53,768 nt of DNA, taken from assembly GCF_021556485.1 (NCBI RefSeq), contig NZ_JAKGBW010000024.1, forward strand, positions 1-53,768. Direction: 5' to 3'. Every line of letters begins with the position of its first letter. The stretch's first letter is position 1. The notes below the pieces were generated by a model, which saw only the letters and a program-made list of their open reading frames with translations, did no database searches and had not been told where the DNA came from. Source of the stretch: Oceanobacillus alkalisoli (GTDB lineage: Bacteria > Bacillota > Bacilli > Bacillales > Amphibacillaceae). This document shows positions 17,278 through 25,450 of this stretch, piece after piece. Both the position numbers and the translations under genes were made by a program.

Positions 17278-18240
17278 CTAGTACTGTTCACTTAGCTCAT
17301 CGTGTATGAGTTTAATGTTATACTTCAAAAACTTAATATAAGTGTCCACCTCTTCTCCCGACTGACCAATTTCATCGGAATAAATCGGTTTCTCAGAAAT
17401 AGGAATGTCACTTTCATTAGAAACTGTTTCCATTGGACGCCTGTCTACGTTGGACTCAATGAAAAGAACAGGAACTTTGTGTTCCTCAAGATAGCCGACA
17501 AGCGATTTAATTTGTTCAGGTGAACCGTTTTCCTCCGTATCAATTTCCCAGATGAAAGCTTCTTCTAAACCATAACGTGAAGCCATATACTGGAATGCTC
17601 TTTCGCTGGTTACAAGAATACGGTTTTCATCCGGAATGTCTTTAATTTTATCTTCGTATTCTTGAACCACCCCTTCTAACCTACTTATATATTCATCCCC
17701 TCTTTTCTTATAATAATCGGTGCGTTCGGGATCCACTTCCACAAAAGCATCACGCATGTCTTCAGCCATTTTGATTCCTACAGCCGGGTCAATAAATGCA
17801 TGCGGATTAATTTCTTCTTCTGTTCCTTCTTCACCGCTTAAATACATTGGCTCTACACGATTCGTTAAATTGAATACATTTTCTTCCTTCTGACCAACTG
17901 AATCAATCATTCTATAAAACCAGCCATTTTTACCTCCTTCAAGGTTTAAACCGTTATAAAAGAGCACATCAGCATCAGTTGCTTTTTTGATATCCTCTGG
18001 AAGAGGTTCATATTCGTGAGGATCTGTTCCAGTTGGTACAAGGTTGTGTACGTCAACGGCATCACCACCAATTTCCCTTGCCATATCAGCGATAATCGTG
18101 AACGATGTGACAACTTGTAACGATTCGTTCTCACTTCTTGTATTGTTTGTTCCATCTCCCAAATCATTATTTGTCGTTCCACAGGCGGCGAGAACAAACA
18201 TTGCCATACTTGCAAGAACCCATTTCCATACAATCTTCAT
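17278..18240 (-). CDS. Metal-binding lipoprotein of a Mn/Zn-type ABC importer, 320 aa
   Basis: A cluster A-I solute-binding protein. The signal ends VLAACG (lipid anchor). Ligand positions are visible: His in GTDPHEYEPLP, His in INPHAFIDP, Glu in SERAFQYMA, and Asp/Glu in IESNVDRRP. The WEIDTEENGSPEQIKSLV stretch and absence of a His-rich loop favour manganese-type (MntA/PsaA-like) over zinc-type ZnuA. The start has AAAGGAG upstream. It lies 78 bp after the permease gene, all minus strand. Confidence 0.85.
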   Translation of the reverse strand: MKIVWKWVLASMAMFVLAACGTTNNDLGDGTNNTRSENESLQVVTSFTIIADMAREIGGDAVDVHNLVPTGTDPHEYEPLPEDIKKATDADVLFYNGLNLEGGKNGWFYRMIDSVGQKEENVFNLTNRVEPMYLSGEEGTEEEINPHAFIDPAVGIKMAEDMRDAFVEVDPERTDYYKKRGDEYISRLEGVVQEYEDKIKDIPDENRILVTSERAFQYMASRYGLEEAFIWEIDTEENGSPEQIKSLVGYLEEHKVPVLFIESNVDRRPMETVSNESDIPISEKPIYSDEIGQSGEEVDTYIKFLKYNIKLIHDELSEQY

Positions 18241-18318
18241 TATCTCTATACTCCTTTATTGATATAATAATATTATTCATTCACCGACAAAAAGAGTGAC
18301 CAATTATTTGTTACTTTT

Positions 18319-19170
18319 TCAAGTAGTTCTTCGCTTATTATTTTTCAACATGCGCCAAAAAACCCCTTGTTTGGGCGAAAAAGCAAACGCAAGTATAAAT
18401 AGGACTGTAGCCACTAGCGCAATCACTGGTCCAGATGGCAAGTTATAAATAAAGCTGAAGTACAAACCAATTACTGCTGATAATGCACCAAAGAACGAAG
18501 AAAGTACAACCATCATTGATAAACGGTTGGTTAACAAATACGCAGTAGACGCCGGTGTGACCAGCAAGGAAACAACTAGAATAACGCCAACAGTTTGTAG
18601 GGAGGCAACTGTAACGAGTGTCAGAAGAACCATAATGCCATAATGTATAAAACGAGTTTTTAGTCCGTAGACCGCTGCCATAGTTTCGTCAAAACTGGAA
18701 ACGAGCAGTTCCTTGAAAAAGAGAACGACTACAACAATTACGATGCACCCAACTATAATTGTTAGCCACATATCTGAAGTTCGGACTGACAAGACGTTTC
18801 CAAACAATATTTGTGTTAAATCGGTTGCACTACGAGCCATAGTAATTAGAATGATTCCTAAGGCAAAAGCAGCCGAAAACATAATTCCAATTGAGGCGTC
18901 ACTTTTTATGCGACTATGTTGATTTATAAAGCCTATTCCGACGGCGGTCAACACACCAGTTACGACCGCACCGTAAAAATAATTGATGCCGAGCATATAG
19001 GAAATTGCTACGCCAGGCAGAACAGCATGAGAGATAGCGTCTCCCATTAATGCCATGCCACGCAAAATAATGAAACTTCCGATCACGCCACATATAATAC
19101 CGACCATAACAGACGTTATAAGGGCCTTCTGCAAAAATTCATATACAAATATATCCTGCAAAAACGCCAT
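18319..19170 (-). CDS. Permease of the Mn/Zn-type ABC importer, 283 aa
   Basis: An ABC-3-family membrane permease (ZnuB/MntC/TroC type) with about eight hydrophobic helices and the characteristic GDAISHAVLPGVAISYMLGI coupling region near residues 37-56. Its ATG (19168-19170) shares one base with the stop codon of the ATPase gene, so the two are translationally coupled. The charged C-terminus (KQGVFWRMLKNNKRR) is cytoplasmic. Confidence 0.88.
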   Translation of the reverse strand: MAFLQDIFVYEFLQKALITSVMVGIICGVIGSFIILRGMALMGDAISHAVLPGVAISYMLGINYFYGAVVTGVLTAVGIGFINQHSRIKSDASIGIMFSAAFALGIILITMARSATDLTQILFGNVLSVRTSDMWLTIIVGCIVIVVVVLFFKELLVSSFDETMAAVYGLKTRFIHYGIMVLLTLVTVASLQTVGVILVVSLLVTPASTAYLLTNRLSMMVVLSSFFGALSAVIGLYFSFIYNLPSGPVIALVATVLFILAFAFSPKQGVFWRMLKNNKRRTT

Positions 19171-19913
19171 TACACTTGCCCCCCAAAGTTTTCCGTCATT
19201 AGAAATGGTGTTTGAAATGCCCTCTGCATAATTTCTGGCTGGAATATTTGGTTAACAGGACCTACCCCAATTAACTCCTTATTAATCAAGATTAGCTCTT
19301 CGAAGTAATTTTCCACTTTCATTAAATCATGATGGACAACGAAGACTGTTTTACCTTCATTCCGTAATGATCTAAGAATATTGATAATTACCTTTTCACT
19401 TGATACGTCTATCCCAACAAACGGTTCATCAAGGAAAAAATAAGTTGCTTTCTGAGCAAGAGCCCGTGCCAGAAACACTCGTTGCTGTTGACCACCGGAC
19501 AATTCGCCAATCTGATGATGCGCAAATTTCTCCATTCCAACTTTTGCAAGGCAGGTCATAGCCCACTCTCTGTCCTCTTCTTTTGGACGCCGTAATAGAC
19601 CAAGCTTCGGATACGTCCCAAGCAATACGGTATCTTTAACAATGATTGGAAAGTTCCAATCTATGTTTGAACGCTGCGGGACATAAGCGATTCTTTTCCG
19701 AACAGCATCTAGTGGCTGACTTTCAAACGTCATTTTGCCACTGTCGCGCGGAATGAGGTCGAGTACCGCTTTCATCAGTGTCGACTTCCCCGCTCCGTTT
19801 GGACCTAAAATACCGATTAATTTGCCGGTTTCTAATGAGAAATTAACATTTTTTATAACCTTCTTACCATAATAAGAGACATTCAAATTTTCTACGTCTA
19901 TTGTTGGCCGCAT
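19170..19913 (-). CDS. ATP-binding subunit of the Mn/Zn-type ABC importer, 247 aa
   Basis: A standard ABC ATPase: Walker A GPNGAGKST near 38, signature LSGGQQQR, Walker B YFFLDEPFVGID and H-loop VVHHD are all present. The start is ATG at 19913, because GGAGG lies seven bases upstream; an earlier in-frame ATG (19934) would put the ribosome site inside the gene. It is the first gene of the importer operon; a manganese-box-like palindrome lies 75-90 bp upstream. Confidence 0.88.
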   Translation of the reverse strand: MRPTIDVENLNVSYYGKKVIKNVNFSLETGKLIGILGPNGAGKSTLMKAVLDLIPRDSGKMTFESQPLDAVRKRIAYVPQRSNIDWNFPIIVKDTVLLGTYPKLGLLRRPKEEDREWAMTCLAKVGMEKFAHHQIGELSGGQQQRVFLARALAQKATYFFLDEPFVGIDVSSEKVIINILRSLRNEGKTVFVVHHDLMKVENYFEELILINKELIGVGPVNQIFQPEIMQRAFQTPFLMTENFGGQV

Positions 19914-19987
19914 GACTTTTTCCTCCTTATTCATTAATCAGTTTATTTTTTTGCCATTAGGACGTTTTTATAACTTAAGCTATAAAA

Positions 19988-20003
19988 GTTTACCAAGGGA
20001 AAC
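19988..20003 (-). promoter_or_regulatory. Possible MntR-like operator upstream of the metal importer
   Basis: GTTTACCAAGGGAAAC is an imperfect palindrome (12 of 16 positions symmetric) resembling DtxR/MntR boxes of the TTTGCCTTAAGGAAA type. It lies upstream of the ATPase gene, where a manganese-responsive repressor would act. The regulator is not encoded in the window. Confidence 0.35.
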
Positions 20004-20189
20004 ATTGGGGTAAAAAATTAATTCATGGTATGTCGTAACGAACAAAAGTTTATATAATGCAACTTTTTATTTATTATAGTACATGGGAATGTTTTTTGTA
20101 AGTCCAAAAGAAGAATTTCCGATTCTAATGCTTCGTGTCTCTAAAAACTGCAGTCCCAAATATTCAATTAAGATTAGTACAGTCAAGGG

Positions 20190-20401
20190 ACTGGGACATA
20201 ATGAATTTGAGATAGGAAGTTCAGACAAATTTTAACGAAAGGCTCACTTCCCACTCAAGAAGTATAATATGTCTTTTGCGGGTGACTGGTGAGCCTCTAT
20301 AGGAGATAGGCATCCTGCGAATTCTCACCGAGGCCTTTCTTCCATAAGTCTTCGATTTTTTCAATATCTCATAGAACAGATCGGTCATTATGTCCCAACT
20401 C
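20190..20401. repeat. About 212-bp MITE-like or structured-RNA element with inverted ends
   Basis: ACTGGGACATAATGA (20190-20204) pairs with TCATTATGTCCCAACT (20385-20400). The interior contains further pairing pieces (for example GGTGAGCCTC-like and GAGGCC segments around 20300-20335) but no gene. The surrounding gap (19914-20545) otherwise holds only the importer promoter region. Elements with TGGGACA ends are widespread intergenic repeats in Bacillales; whether it is mobile or transcribed is unknown. Confidence 0.5.
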
Positions 20402-20545
20402 TAATCCGGCTTGTTATTTGAAATTATCACCATATCGTATAGTGTTTTATGAGATTTTGGAGAATGGCTCATACAGAAGTAACAATTTAATGAAAATAAA
20501 CATCACTTCTAGTTTCATTCCTTGTTCCTTGTAATCGATTATCAA

Positions 20546-22465
20546 TCAGTTAGTTGTTAATAATCGAAGTCCATTGAGTATAACGACCAAAGTACTTCCT
20601 TCATGAATAATTACACTGATTGCTATATCTGTAAGTCCCAGAGAACTAACTACAACTAAAAAGGCAACAACTGCCATTGAGAATATTATATTTTGCCAAA
20701 TTACACGGTTCATTTTCGAGGAAATTTTATGGGATTTCACTAATTTAGATATGTCATTCTGCATTAAAACCAGGTCAGAAACGTCTACCGCAACATCCGT
20801 ACCATCTCCCATAGCAATACCGACATTTGCATTTACAAGGGCTGGTGCATCATTCACACCATCTCCCACCATTGCCGTCACTCCATATTTTTGTTTTTGT
20901 TGATTTATAATATTAGATTTATCTTCAGGCATTACATTAGCAACAACTTCGTCAAGACCTAGCTGCTCGGCAACTGCTTTCCCTGTCATCTCAGAGTCAC
21001 CGGTAATTAGAGTGGTGTGTATACCAAGTTTCTTAAAGTAATCAATGGTTGCTTTCGCTTGCTCTCTCGGAACATCCATAAGGGCTATCAGCCCAATGAC
21101 TTCTTCATCTTCTGCTACGTATACAACAGTCTTTCCTTCTGAAGCCCACTCATTGTTTAAATCGATATACTCATCGGAAACATCATCAAAAGAAGTAGGT
21201 TTACCTATACGATAATTTTTTCCGTTAAAGTCACCTGTTAGACCTTTCCCAATCTGGTTTGTGACTTCGATATCTATCTTATTTTTTGCTTCAAATTTTT
21301 CCAAAATAGCATTTGCTAGTGGGTGATTTGATTCTTTTTCTAGAGCCACTATGATATCGATAATATTTTCTTCATTCACAGAATCAGCAAAATAATAATT
21401 TGTTACTTCAGGTTTTCCGTTAGTAAGGGTTCCTGTTTTGTCGAAGGCAATCGCATCTATGTCCGCTAACTGCGATAAGTAAGTACTTCCTTTGGAAAGC
21501 ACTCCTTGTTTTGCAAGGTTAGATGTTGTTGACAGAGTCACTGAAACAGTACTTGCTGCGAGGGCACAAGGTGAAGCTGCAACTAAAAGGACTAAACCTC
21601 TATAAATACTCTGTGACCATGTCCAATCAAGTAAAAAAGGAGCAAGTAACATTACTAATGGTATAACGATCAAAACTAAATTAACATATTTAGGCTCGAA
21701 CTTTTGTATAACACTTGCAGCTTTTGTTTGATTATCTTGGTTTTGATTAACCAGTTGTAAAATTTTGGAGAAGACCGTATCTTTACTTTCTTTCGTGACT
21801 TCCATCGTAAAAGTACCTGTTCCATTAATCGTGCTCCCAAAAACTCCATCTCCCTTAGACTTCTCTTTGGGAATACTTTCCCCATTTATAGAAGATTCAT
21901 CAATGGAGGTAGTGCCAGATAGTATAATTCCATCAATCGGCACTTGGTCACCATTTAATACCTGAAGATGATCACCAATCTTTAATTCGCTTACATCAAC
22001 GGTTTGTGTATTTCCGTCAGGCATAATCCGTCTTGCTGTAGTTGGATTCATTTCGAGCAATTTAGTGATTTCTCTTTTACTTCTTCCTTCAGCGTAATCT
22101 TCAAGAAAATGGGCACCAGAAAAAATGAGAATTAATAGTGTTCCTTCCCAAAAGTTCCCCATAAGAGAAGCGCCAATTGCTGCTAGCCCCATTAAGATAT
22201 GAGAGTTGGGGGTGAATCGCCTTTTTATTTTAGTATTTTCAATCGTCTCTCCAATACCTTCAAGGATAATGACATGGTATCCAGCTGCGATTGTAGCTAT
22301 TGAAAATAATATATTTTTCAGTAATAAATTTCCATTATCTAAAAATAATGCAATTATAGCCAATCCTAAGCCGATAAAATATAAAATAATTGGCATTTTC
22401 CCATGGTCATGGTTATGCTCATGGCTGTGACTTTCTTGTGAATGATGCTCTTTAATCTCTCCCAT
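20546..22465 (-). CDS. P1B-type heavy-metal ATPase with SPC motif, 639 aa
   Basis: An ATP-driven exporter of transition metals. The N-terminus is His-rich (HHSQESHSHEHNHDHGK) and lacks an HMA domain. Visible motifs: actuator GESIPKEKS, ion-site SPCALAAS in the sixth helix region, phosphorylation site DKTGTLTNG, SNHPLANAI (the HP dipeptide), and [13 protein letters not shown] in place of CPC places it in the P1B-4 group, whose members move Co, Zn or Fe(II) (ZosA/PfeT, CoaT). The start ATG follows GGAAGGTGAT. It lies 96 bp after a zinc-type ArsR repressor in the same direction. Confidence 0.88.
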   Translation of the reverse strand: MGEIKEHHSQESHSHEHNHDHGKMPIILYFIGLGLAIIALFLDNGNLLLKNILFSIATIAAGYHVIILEGIGETIENTKIKRRFTPNSHILMGLAAIGASLMGNFWEGTLLILIFSGAHFLEDYAEGRSKREITKLLEMNPTTARRIMPDGNTQTVDVSELKIGDHLQVLNGDQVPIDGIILSGTTSIDESSINGESIPKEKSKGDGVFGSTINGTGTFTMEVTKESKDTVFSKILQLVNQNQDNQTKAASVIQKFEPKYVNLVLIVIPLVMLLAPFLLDWTWSQSIYRGLVLLVAASPCALAASTVSVTLSTTSNLAKQGVLSKGSTYLSQLADIDAIAFDKTGTLTNGKPEVTNYYFADSVNEENIIDIIVALEKESNHPLANAILEKFEAKNKIDIEVTNQIGKGLTGDFNGKNYRIGKPTSFDDVSDEYIDLNNEWASEGKTVVYVAEDEEVIGLIALMDVPREQAKATIDYFKKLGIHTTLITGDSEMTGKAVAEQLGLDEVVANVMPEDKSNIINQQKQKYGVTAMVGDGVNDAPALVNANVGIAMGDGTDVAVDVSDLVLMQNDISKLVKSHKISSKMNRVIWQNIIFSMAVVAFLVVVSSLGLTDIAISVIIHEGSTLVVILNGLRLLTTN

Positions 22466-22561
22466 TTTATCACCTTCCTAAAAATCTGATTTATCACCGG
22501 ATACACCCGCTTAATCTCCGTACTCCCGACCGTCACCTGAAAACCTTTGTATTAGCAAATC

Positions 22562-22888
22562 CTAATGATGACAAGCATGTTCTATTGTCTGTTTCAGCAT
22601 ATGCATTACATGTTCATCGTCATGTGAGTAATATAATGTTGTACCATCTCTACGATATTTCACTAAACGTAAATTTTTAAGAAAACGCAATTGATGTGAT
22701 ACGGTCGATTGTTTAAGATGTAAGGTTTCCGCAATTCCGTTCACTGAGAGCTCTTTATCGAACAATAAATTAAGTATTCGAATTCTTGTTGGATCACCTA
22801 ATGCTTTAAAGGTTTGAGATACTATAAATAAAGTTTCTTCATCCAAGTCCCTTCCGTGTATTTCTGACTGCTCCTCTTTATTTTCCAT
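22562..22888 (-). CDS. ArsR/SmtB-family zinc-type metal sensor, 108 aa
   Basis: A winged-helix repressor that leaves DNA on metal binding. The HTH is [20 protein letters not shown]. The last helix contains [18 protein letters not shown], an exact DxHx10Hx2H pattern, which is the alpha-5 zinc/cobalt site of SmtB, CzrA and related sensors. There are no alpha-3 cysteines of the CadC kind. The start ATG has AAGGGG upstream. Its operator overlaps its own minus-10 box and could also affect the divergent ZIP gene. Confidence 0.9.
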   Translation of the reverse strand: MENKEEQSEIHGRDLDEETLFIVSQTFKALGDPTRIRILNLLFDKELSVNGIAETLHLKQSTVSHQLRFLKNLRLVKYRRDGTTLYYSHDDEHVMHMLKQTIEHACHH

Positions 22889-22937
22889 AATAATTCCCCT
22901 TTTAATTTCATTATATAAAAATTCAACACTTACAAAT

Positions 22938-22996
22938 TAGTATATGCATATATCAGTATATGCTCATATATTAACTACTTTACAAATGATTGTCAA
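22938..22996 (-). promoter_or_regulatory. Sigma-A promoter and operator of the zinc-type arsR gene
   Basis: TTGACA (22991-22996), a 17-base spacer and TAATAT (22968-22973) form a near-consensus promoter reading to the minus strand. From the minus-10 box downstream (22970 to 22938) the sequence consists of repeated TATATG/CATATA half sites, typical of SmtB/CzrA operators. The ZIP gene starts on the opposite strand at 23077. Confidence 0.7.
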
Positions 22997-23076
22997 ATAA
23001 CACATAAATATAACTGAATATTATTCTGTTCTTTACAACATAAACTAAAAATACACCTATTAAAAGGAGTGATTGT

Positions 23077-23799
23077 ATGGCGATGTCGTGGATAATTAGT
23101 GCAGTTGCCTCCGCACTAGGTATTAGTGTCGGTGGTGGTATAGCCTGGATAATGAAAGGGTTACAGACAGGATTCAGCTTCATCTATTCGTTGTGTGCCG
23201 GACTTATAGTGGGGTTATTATTTCTAGAAATGATTCCAGAAAATATTGAGTTAGGTGGTTTTGTAAATCTCGCTATTGGAAGTTCAATTGGTATCATTTT
23301 ATTTCAATACATTCATCAATTAATGGATAAAATTACAATTATCACAGCTAGTCACCAAAAGGATATTTTTGTCCGCTCAGGGGTGCTTCTAACTCTAAGT
23401 ATTGCTATTCACAATTTCCCCGTTGGTATTGCTCTTGGTCCGACGCTAGGTACGGATATGGGAGAGCTGTTATTAACAACATTAGTGTTACATAACATAC
23501 CAGAAGGAATGATTGTTTTTACTCCTTTGTTTCTTGCAGGATTTGGCATACTTACTTATTTGTTTATCACGGCAATTATTACATTTCCAATTGCTTTAGG
23601 GACATTGCTTGGGCAATTATTTAATATAGAATTACCTTCTCTGCTAGCCTTTATGATAAACCTCTCCATTGCTATCATTTTTATGGTTGCAATAAAAGAG
23701 ATCTTTGGGGAAGCAGTTAGAAATTCAAATTTATTGTATTCCTTTGTATTTGGATTGTTGGGTTTTGGAATTATATATTTATATCTAATTTCAGTATAA
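23077..23799 (+). CDS. ZIP-family metal transporter, 240 aa
   Basis: A membrane protein with about seven or eight helices. The ZIP signature motifs are HNFPVGIALG (helix IV) and HNIPEGMIVF (helix V). It should pass Zn, Fe or Mn along the gradient. The ATG is preceded by AAAAGGAG. It is divergent from the arsR-P1B ATPase pair, sharing a 188-bp regulatory region. The direction of physiological transport is not deducible. Confidence 0.85.
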   Translation: MAMSWIISAVASALGISVGGGIAWIMKGLQTGFSFIYSLCAGLIVGLLFLEMIPENIELGGFVNLAIGSSIGIILFQYIHQLMDKITIITASHQKDIFVRSGVLLTLSIAIHNFPVGIALGPTLGTDMGELLLTTLVLHNIPEGMIVFTPLFLAGFGILTYLFITAIITFPIALGTLLGQLFNIELPSLLAFMINLSIAIIFMVAIKEIFGEAVRNSNLLYSFVFGLLGFGIIYLYLISV

Positions 23800-23824
23800 A
23801 AAGGTTGATTTTGTAGCTATTATC

Positions 23825-23898
23825 GTCAAAAAACATAATATAAGAAAGATAAAATGAAAATGTAATCATCCAATTTATCTTTCCCTATTATGTTTGAC
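23825..23898. terminator. Long hairpin between convergent ZIP and bdbC genes
   Basis: The arm at 23825-23853 (starting GTCAAAAAACATAATA) pairs with the arm at 23874-23898 (ending CTATTATGTTTGAC) with small bulges. It lies between the stop codons of convergent genes and could end transcription from both sides, though T-tracts are short. Confidence 0.5.
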
Positions 23899-23927
23899 AA
23901 AAAGTAGTTTAAGCTTCTGCTTCATTT

Positions 23928-24356
23928 TTATTCAACAGATTTTTGTGGTCTAATCAGTAACATAAATATTATTATCAGTGTAAATGCCGTTAATGCCAAA
24001 AATGGGATTGTAATGAACCCGAACCAATTAATATATTGCGTGTTACAAGGTACACCACTCGCGCAAGGCTTTATTGCCGCAAAACCAGGTACCTTCTGTT
24101 GCAGATAGTGGAAAAGCGAGATAAACCAACCTATTATCGCCATTGGAAGCACATATTTCTTCACCAAAAAATCATTATTAAAAGTTGCTATCCCTAGCAT
24201 AAGTGCCAAAGGATACATTAATATACGCTGATACCAGCATAGCTCACAAGGTATGAATCCTCGTATTTCACTAAAATATAAACTACCTAGGGTTGCGACG
24301 ACAGAAACAATCCACGAAAAATATAGAAGTAGTTGTTTTCTCTTCAGTGCATTCAT
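23928..24356 (-). CDS. bdbC: Disulfide bond formation protein BdbC (DsbB family), 142 aa
   Basis: A four-helix membrane quinone reductase that re-oxidises BdbD. The first redox pair is in IPCELCWYQRILMYP, and the second in KPCASGVPCNTQYINWFG. Sequence and length (142 against about 138) agree with Bacillus BdbC. The start is ATG at 24356 with GGAAGG upstream, 7 bp after the bdbD stop; longer frames upstream would overlap bdbD without a ribosome site. Confidence 0.93.
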   Translation of the reverse strand: MNALKRKQLLLYFSWIVSVVATLGSLYFSEIRGFIPCELCWYQRILMYPLALMLGIATFNNDFLVKKYVLPMAIIGWFISLFHYLQQKVPGFAAIKPCASGVPCNTQYINWFGFITIPFLALTAFTLIIIFMLLIRPQKSVE

Positions 24357-24363
24357 AAATCTA

Positions 24364-25035
24364 TTATCCTTCCAATTCTTGATCAATAAGATTCTTGATA
24401 GCCTCATAATCAAATGGATCTTCCAGCATGATGTCGTTTATCATAATGCTAGGCGTCAGTTGAACGTTAAACTCTTCTACCAACTCGACGTCCTTATTAA
24501 CTTTTTCTATTTCAGACTGTTCTTCTAAGGCCAATTCCAATTCCTCTAAATCAATGTTTTGTATTCCATCTGCTACCTCAAGAACCTTTTCAACCGTTAC
24601 CCATTGGCTATCATGATTTTCACTTGGCTGTTCTGCAAACAAGGCATTATGGAAATCCCAGTAAACTTCAGGGTTTTGTTCCAGGACAGATTCAGCTGCC
24701 AAAGAGGCTAATGTCGATTCTTTCCCGTGAAACGGCGTATTAATAAAAGAAAACTTCACTTTCCCGGTTTCGACGTAATCATTTATCAATTGTGGGTAAA
24801 TTTTTTCTCCCCACGCTTTACATGCCGGGCATTTAAAGTCTCCGAATTCCACTACCGTTACAGGTGCATCATTTTCTCCTAAAACAGGTTGTTCCTTCAC
24901 TGGTGGTTGTTCCGCATGCGTTTCCCCTACTTCTGAATTATTTTTATTGGTTAATACAACCAAAGCAACTCCTAATAGAATGATTACTGTAGTTATAATT
25001 ACTACTATTTTCATTGTAGAGTTTTTACTTTTCAT
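24364..25035 (-). CDS. bdbD: Thiol-disulfide oxidoreductase BdbD (DsbA family), 223 aa
   Basis: A membrane-anchored DsbA-like protein that introduces disulfides into exported proteins. An N-terminal anchor (VVIITTVIILLGVALVVL) precedes the thioredoxin fold with active site GDFKCPACKAWGEKIYP (CPAC) and cis-Pro region QLTPSIMIND. Length fits Bacillus BdbD. The ribosome site is GGGAAGAGATG. It is followed directly by bdbC, so the pair forms an oxidising module, the counterpart of the reducing CcdA-ResA module in the same element. Confidence 0.93.
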   Translation of the reverse strand: MKSKNSTMKIVVIITTVIILLGVALVVLTNKNNSEVGETHAEQPPVKEQPVLGENDAPVTVVEFGDFKCPACKAWGEKIYPQLINDYVETGKVKFSFINTPFHGKESTLASLAAESVLEQNPEVYWDFHNALFAEQPSENHDSQWVTVEKVLEVADGIQNIDLEELELALEEQSEIEKVNKDVELVEEFNVQLTPSIMINDIMLEDPFDYEAIKNLIDQELEG

Positions 25036-25244
25036 AAAGCATCTCTTCCCATCGTAATTTTTAATAAGGCATCCATCAAATTAAATTACATAGATGAATA
25101 ATTTCTTTATTGAGGCATCTAGTTAACAAACAGTTAAAACTCAAACAGACTAAAATAAAACTAACAATAAGGATCAATAATAGATACAACTTTTCTCCTA
25201 ACATTTTTATCCACCTTGCTGTAATCCTACCCGTGGAAATATCC

Positions 25245-25448
25245 TTATTTATTTTTCCTTCCCTTCAAGACTATCACATATAAAACTCCCAAAATTAAAC
25301 CTGGCAACCCCGTCCAAAAACAGATGTGCACTAAAGTTGTCAAATAATCCTTAATCGACCCCTCACTCCACAATGTTGCGCAAAAGGTCAAACAAGCTAT
25401 TCCAAAGATGATCAAGGTCAAAGCTAAAGCCCATTCAATTTTTTTCAT
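25245..25448 (-). CDS. Small two-helix membrane protein, 67 aa
   Basis: Two hydrophobic helices (WALALTLIIFGIACLTFCATLW and a second near GLPGLILGVLYVIVL) with a basic C-terminus KGRKNK. It begins 2 bp after the sensor kinase stop, with AGAAGGGAT upstream, so it is part of that operon. It might modulate the kinase. No family is recognised. Confidence 0.6.
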   Translation of the reverse strand: MKKIEWALALTLIIFGIACLTFCATLWSEGSIKDYLTTLVHICFWTGLPGLILGVLYVIVLKGRKNK

Positions 25449-25450
25449 AT

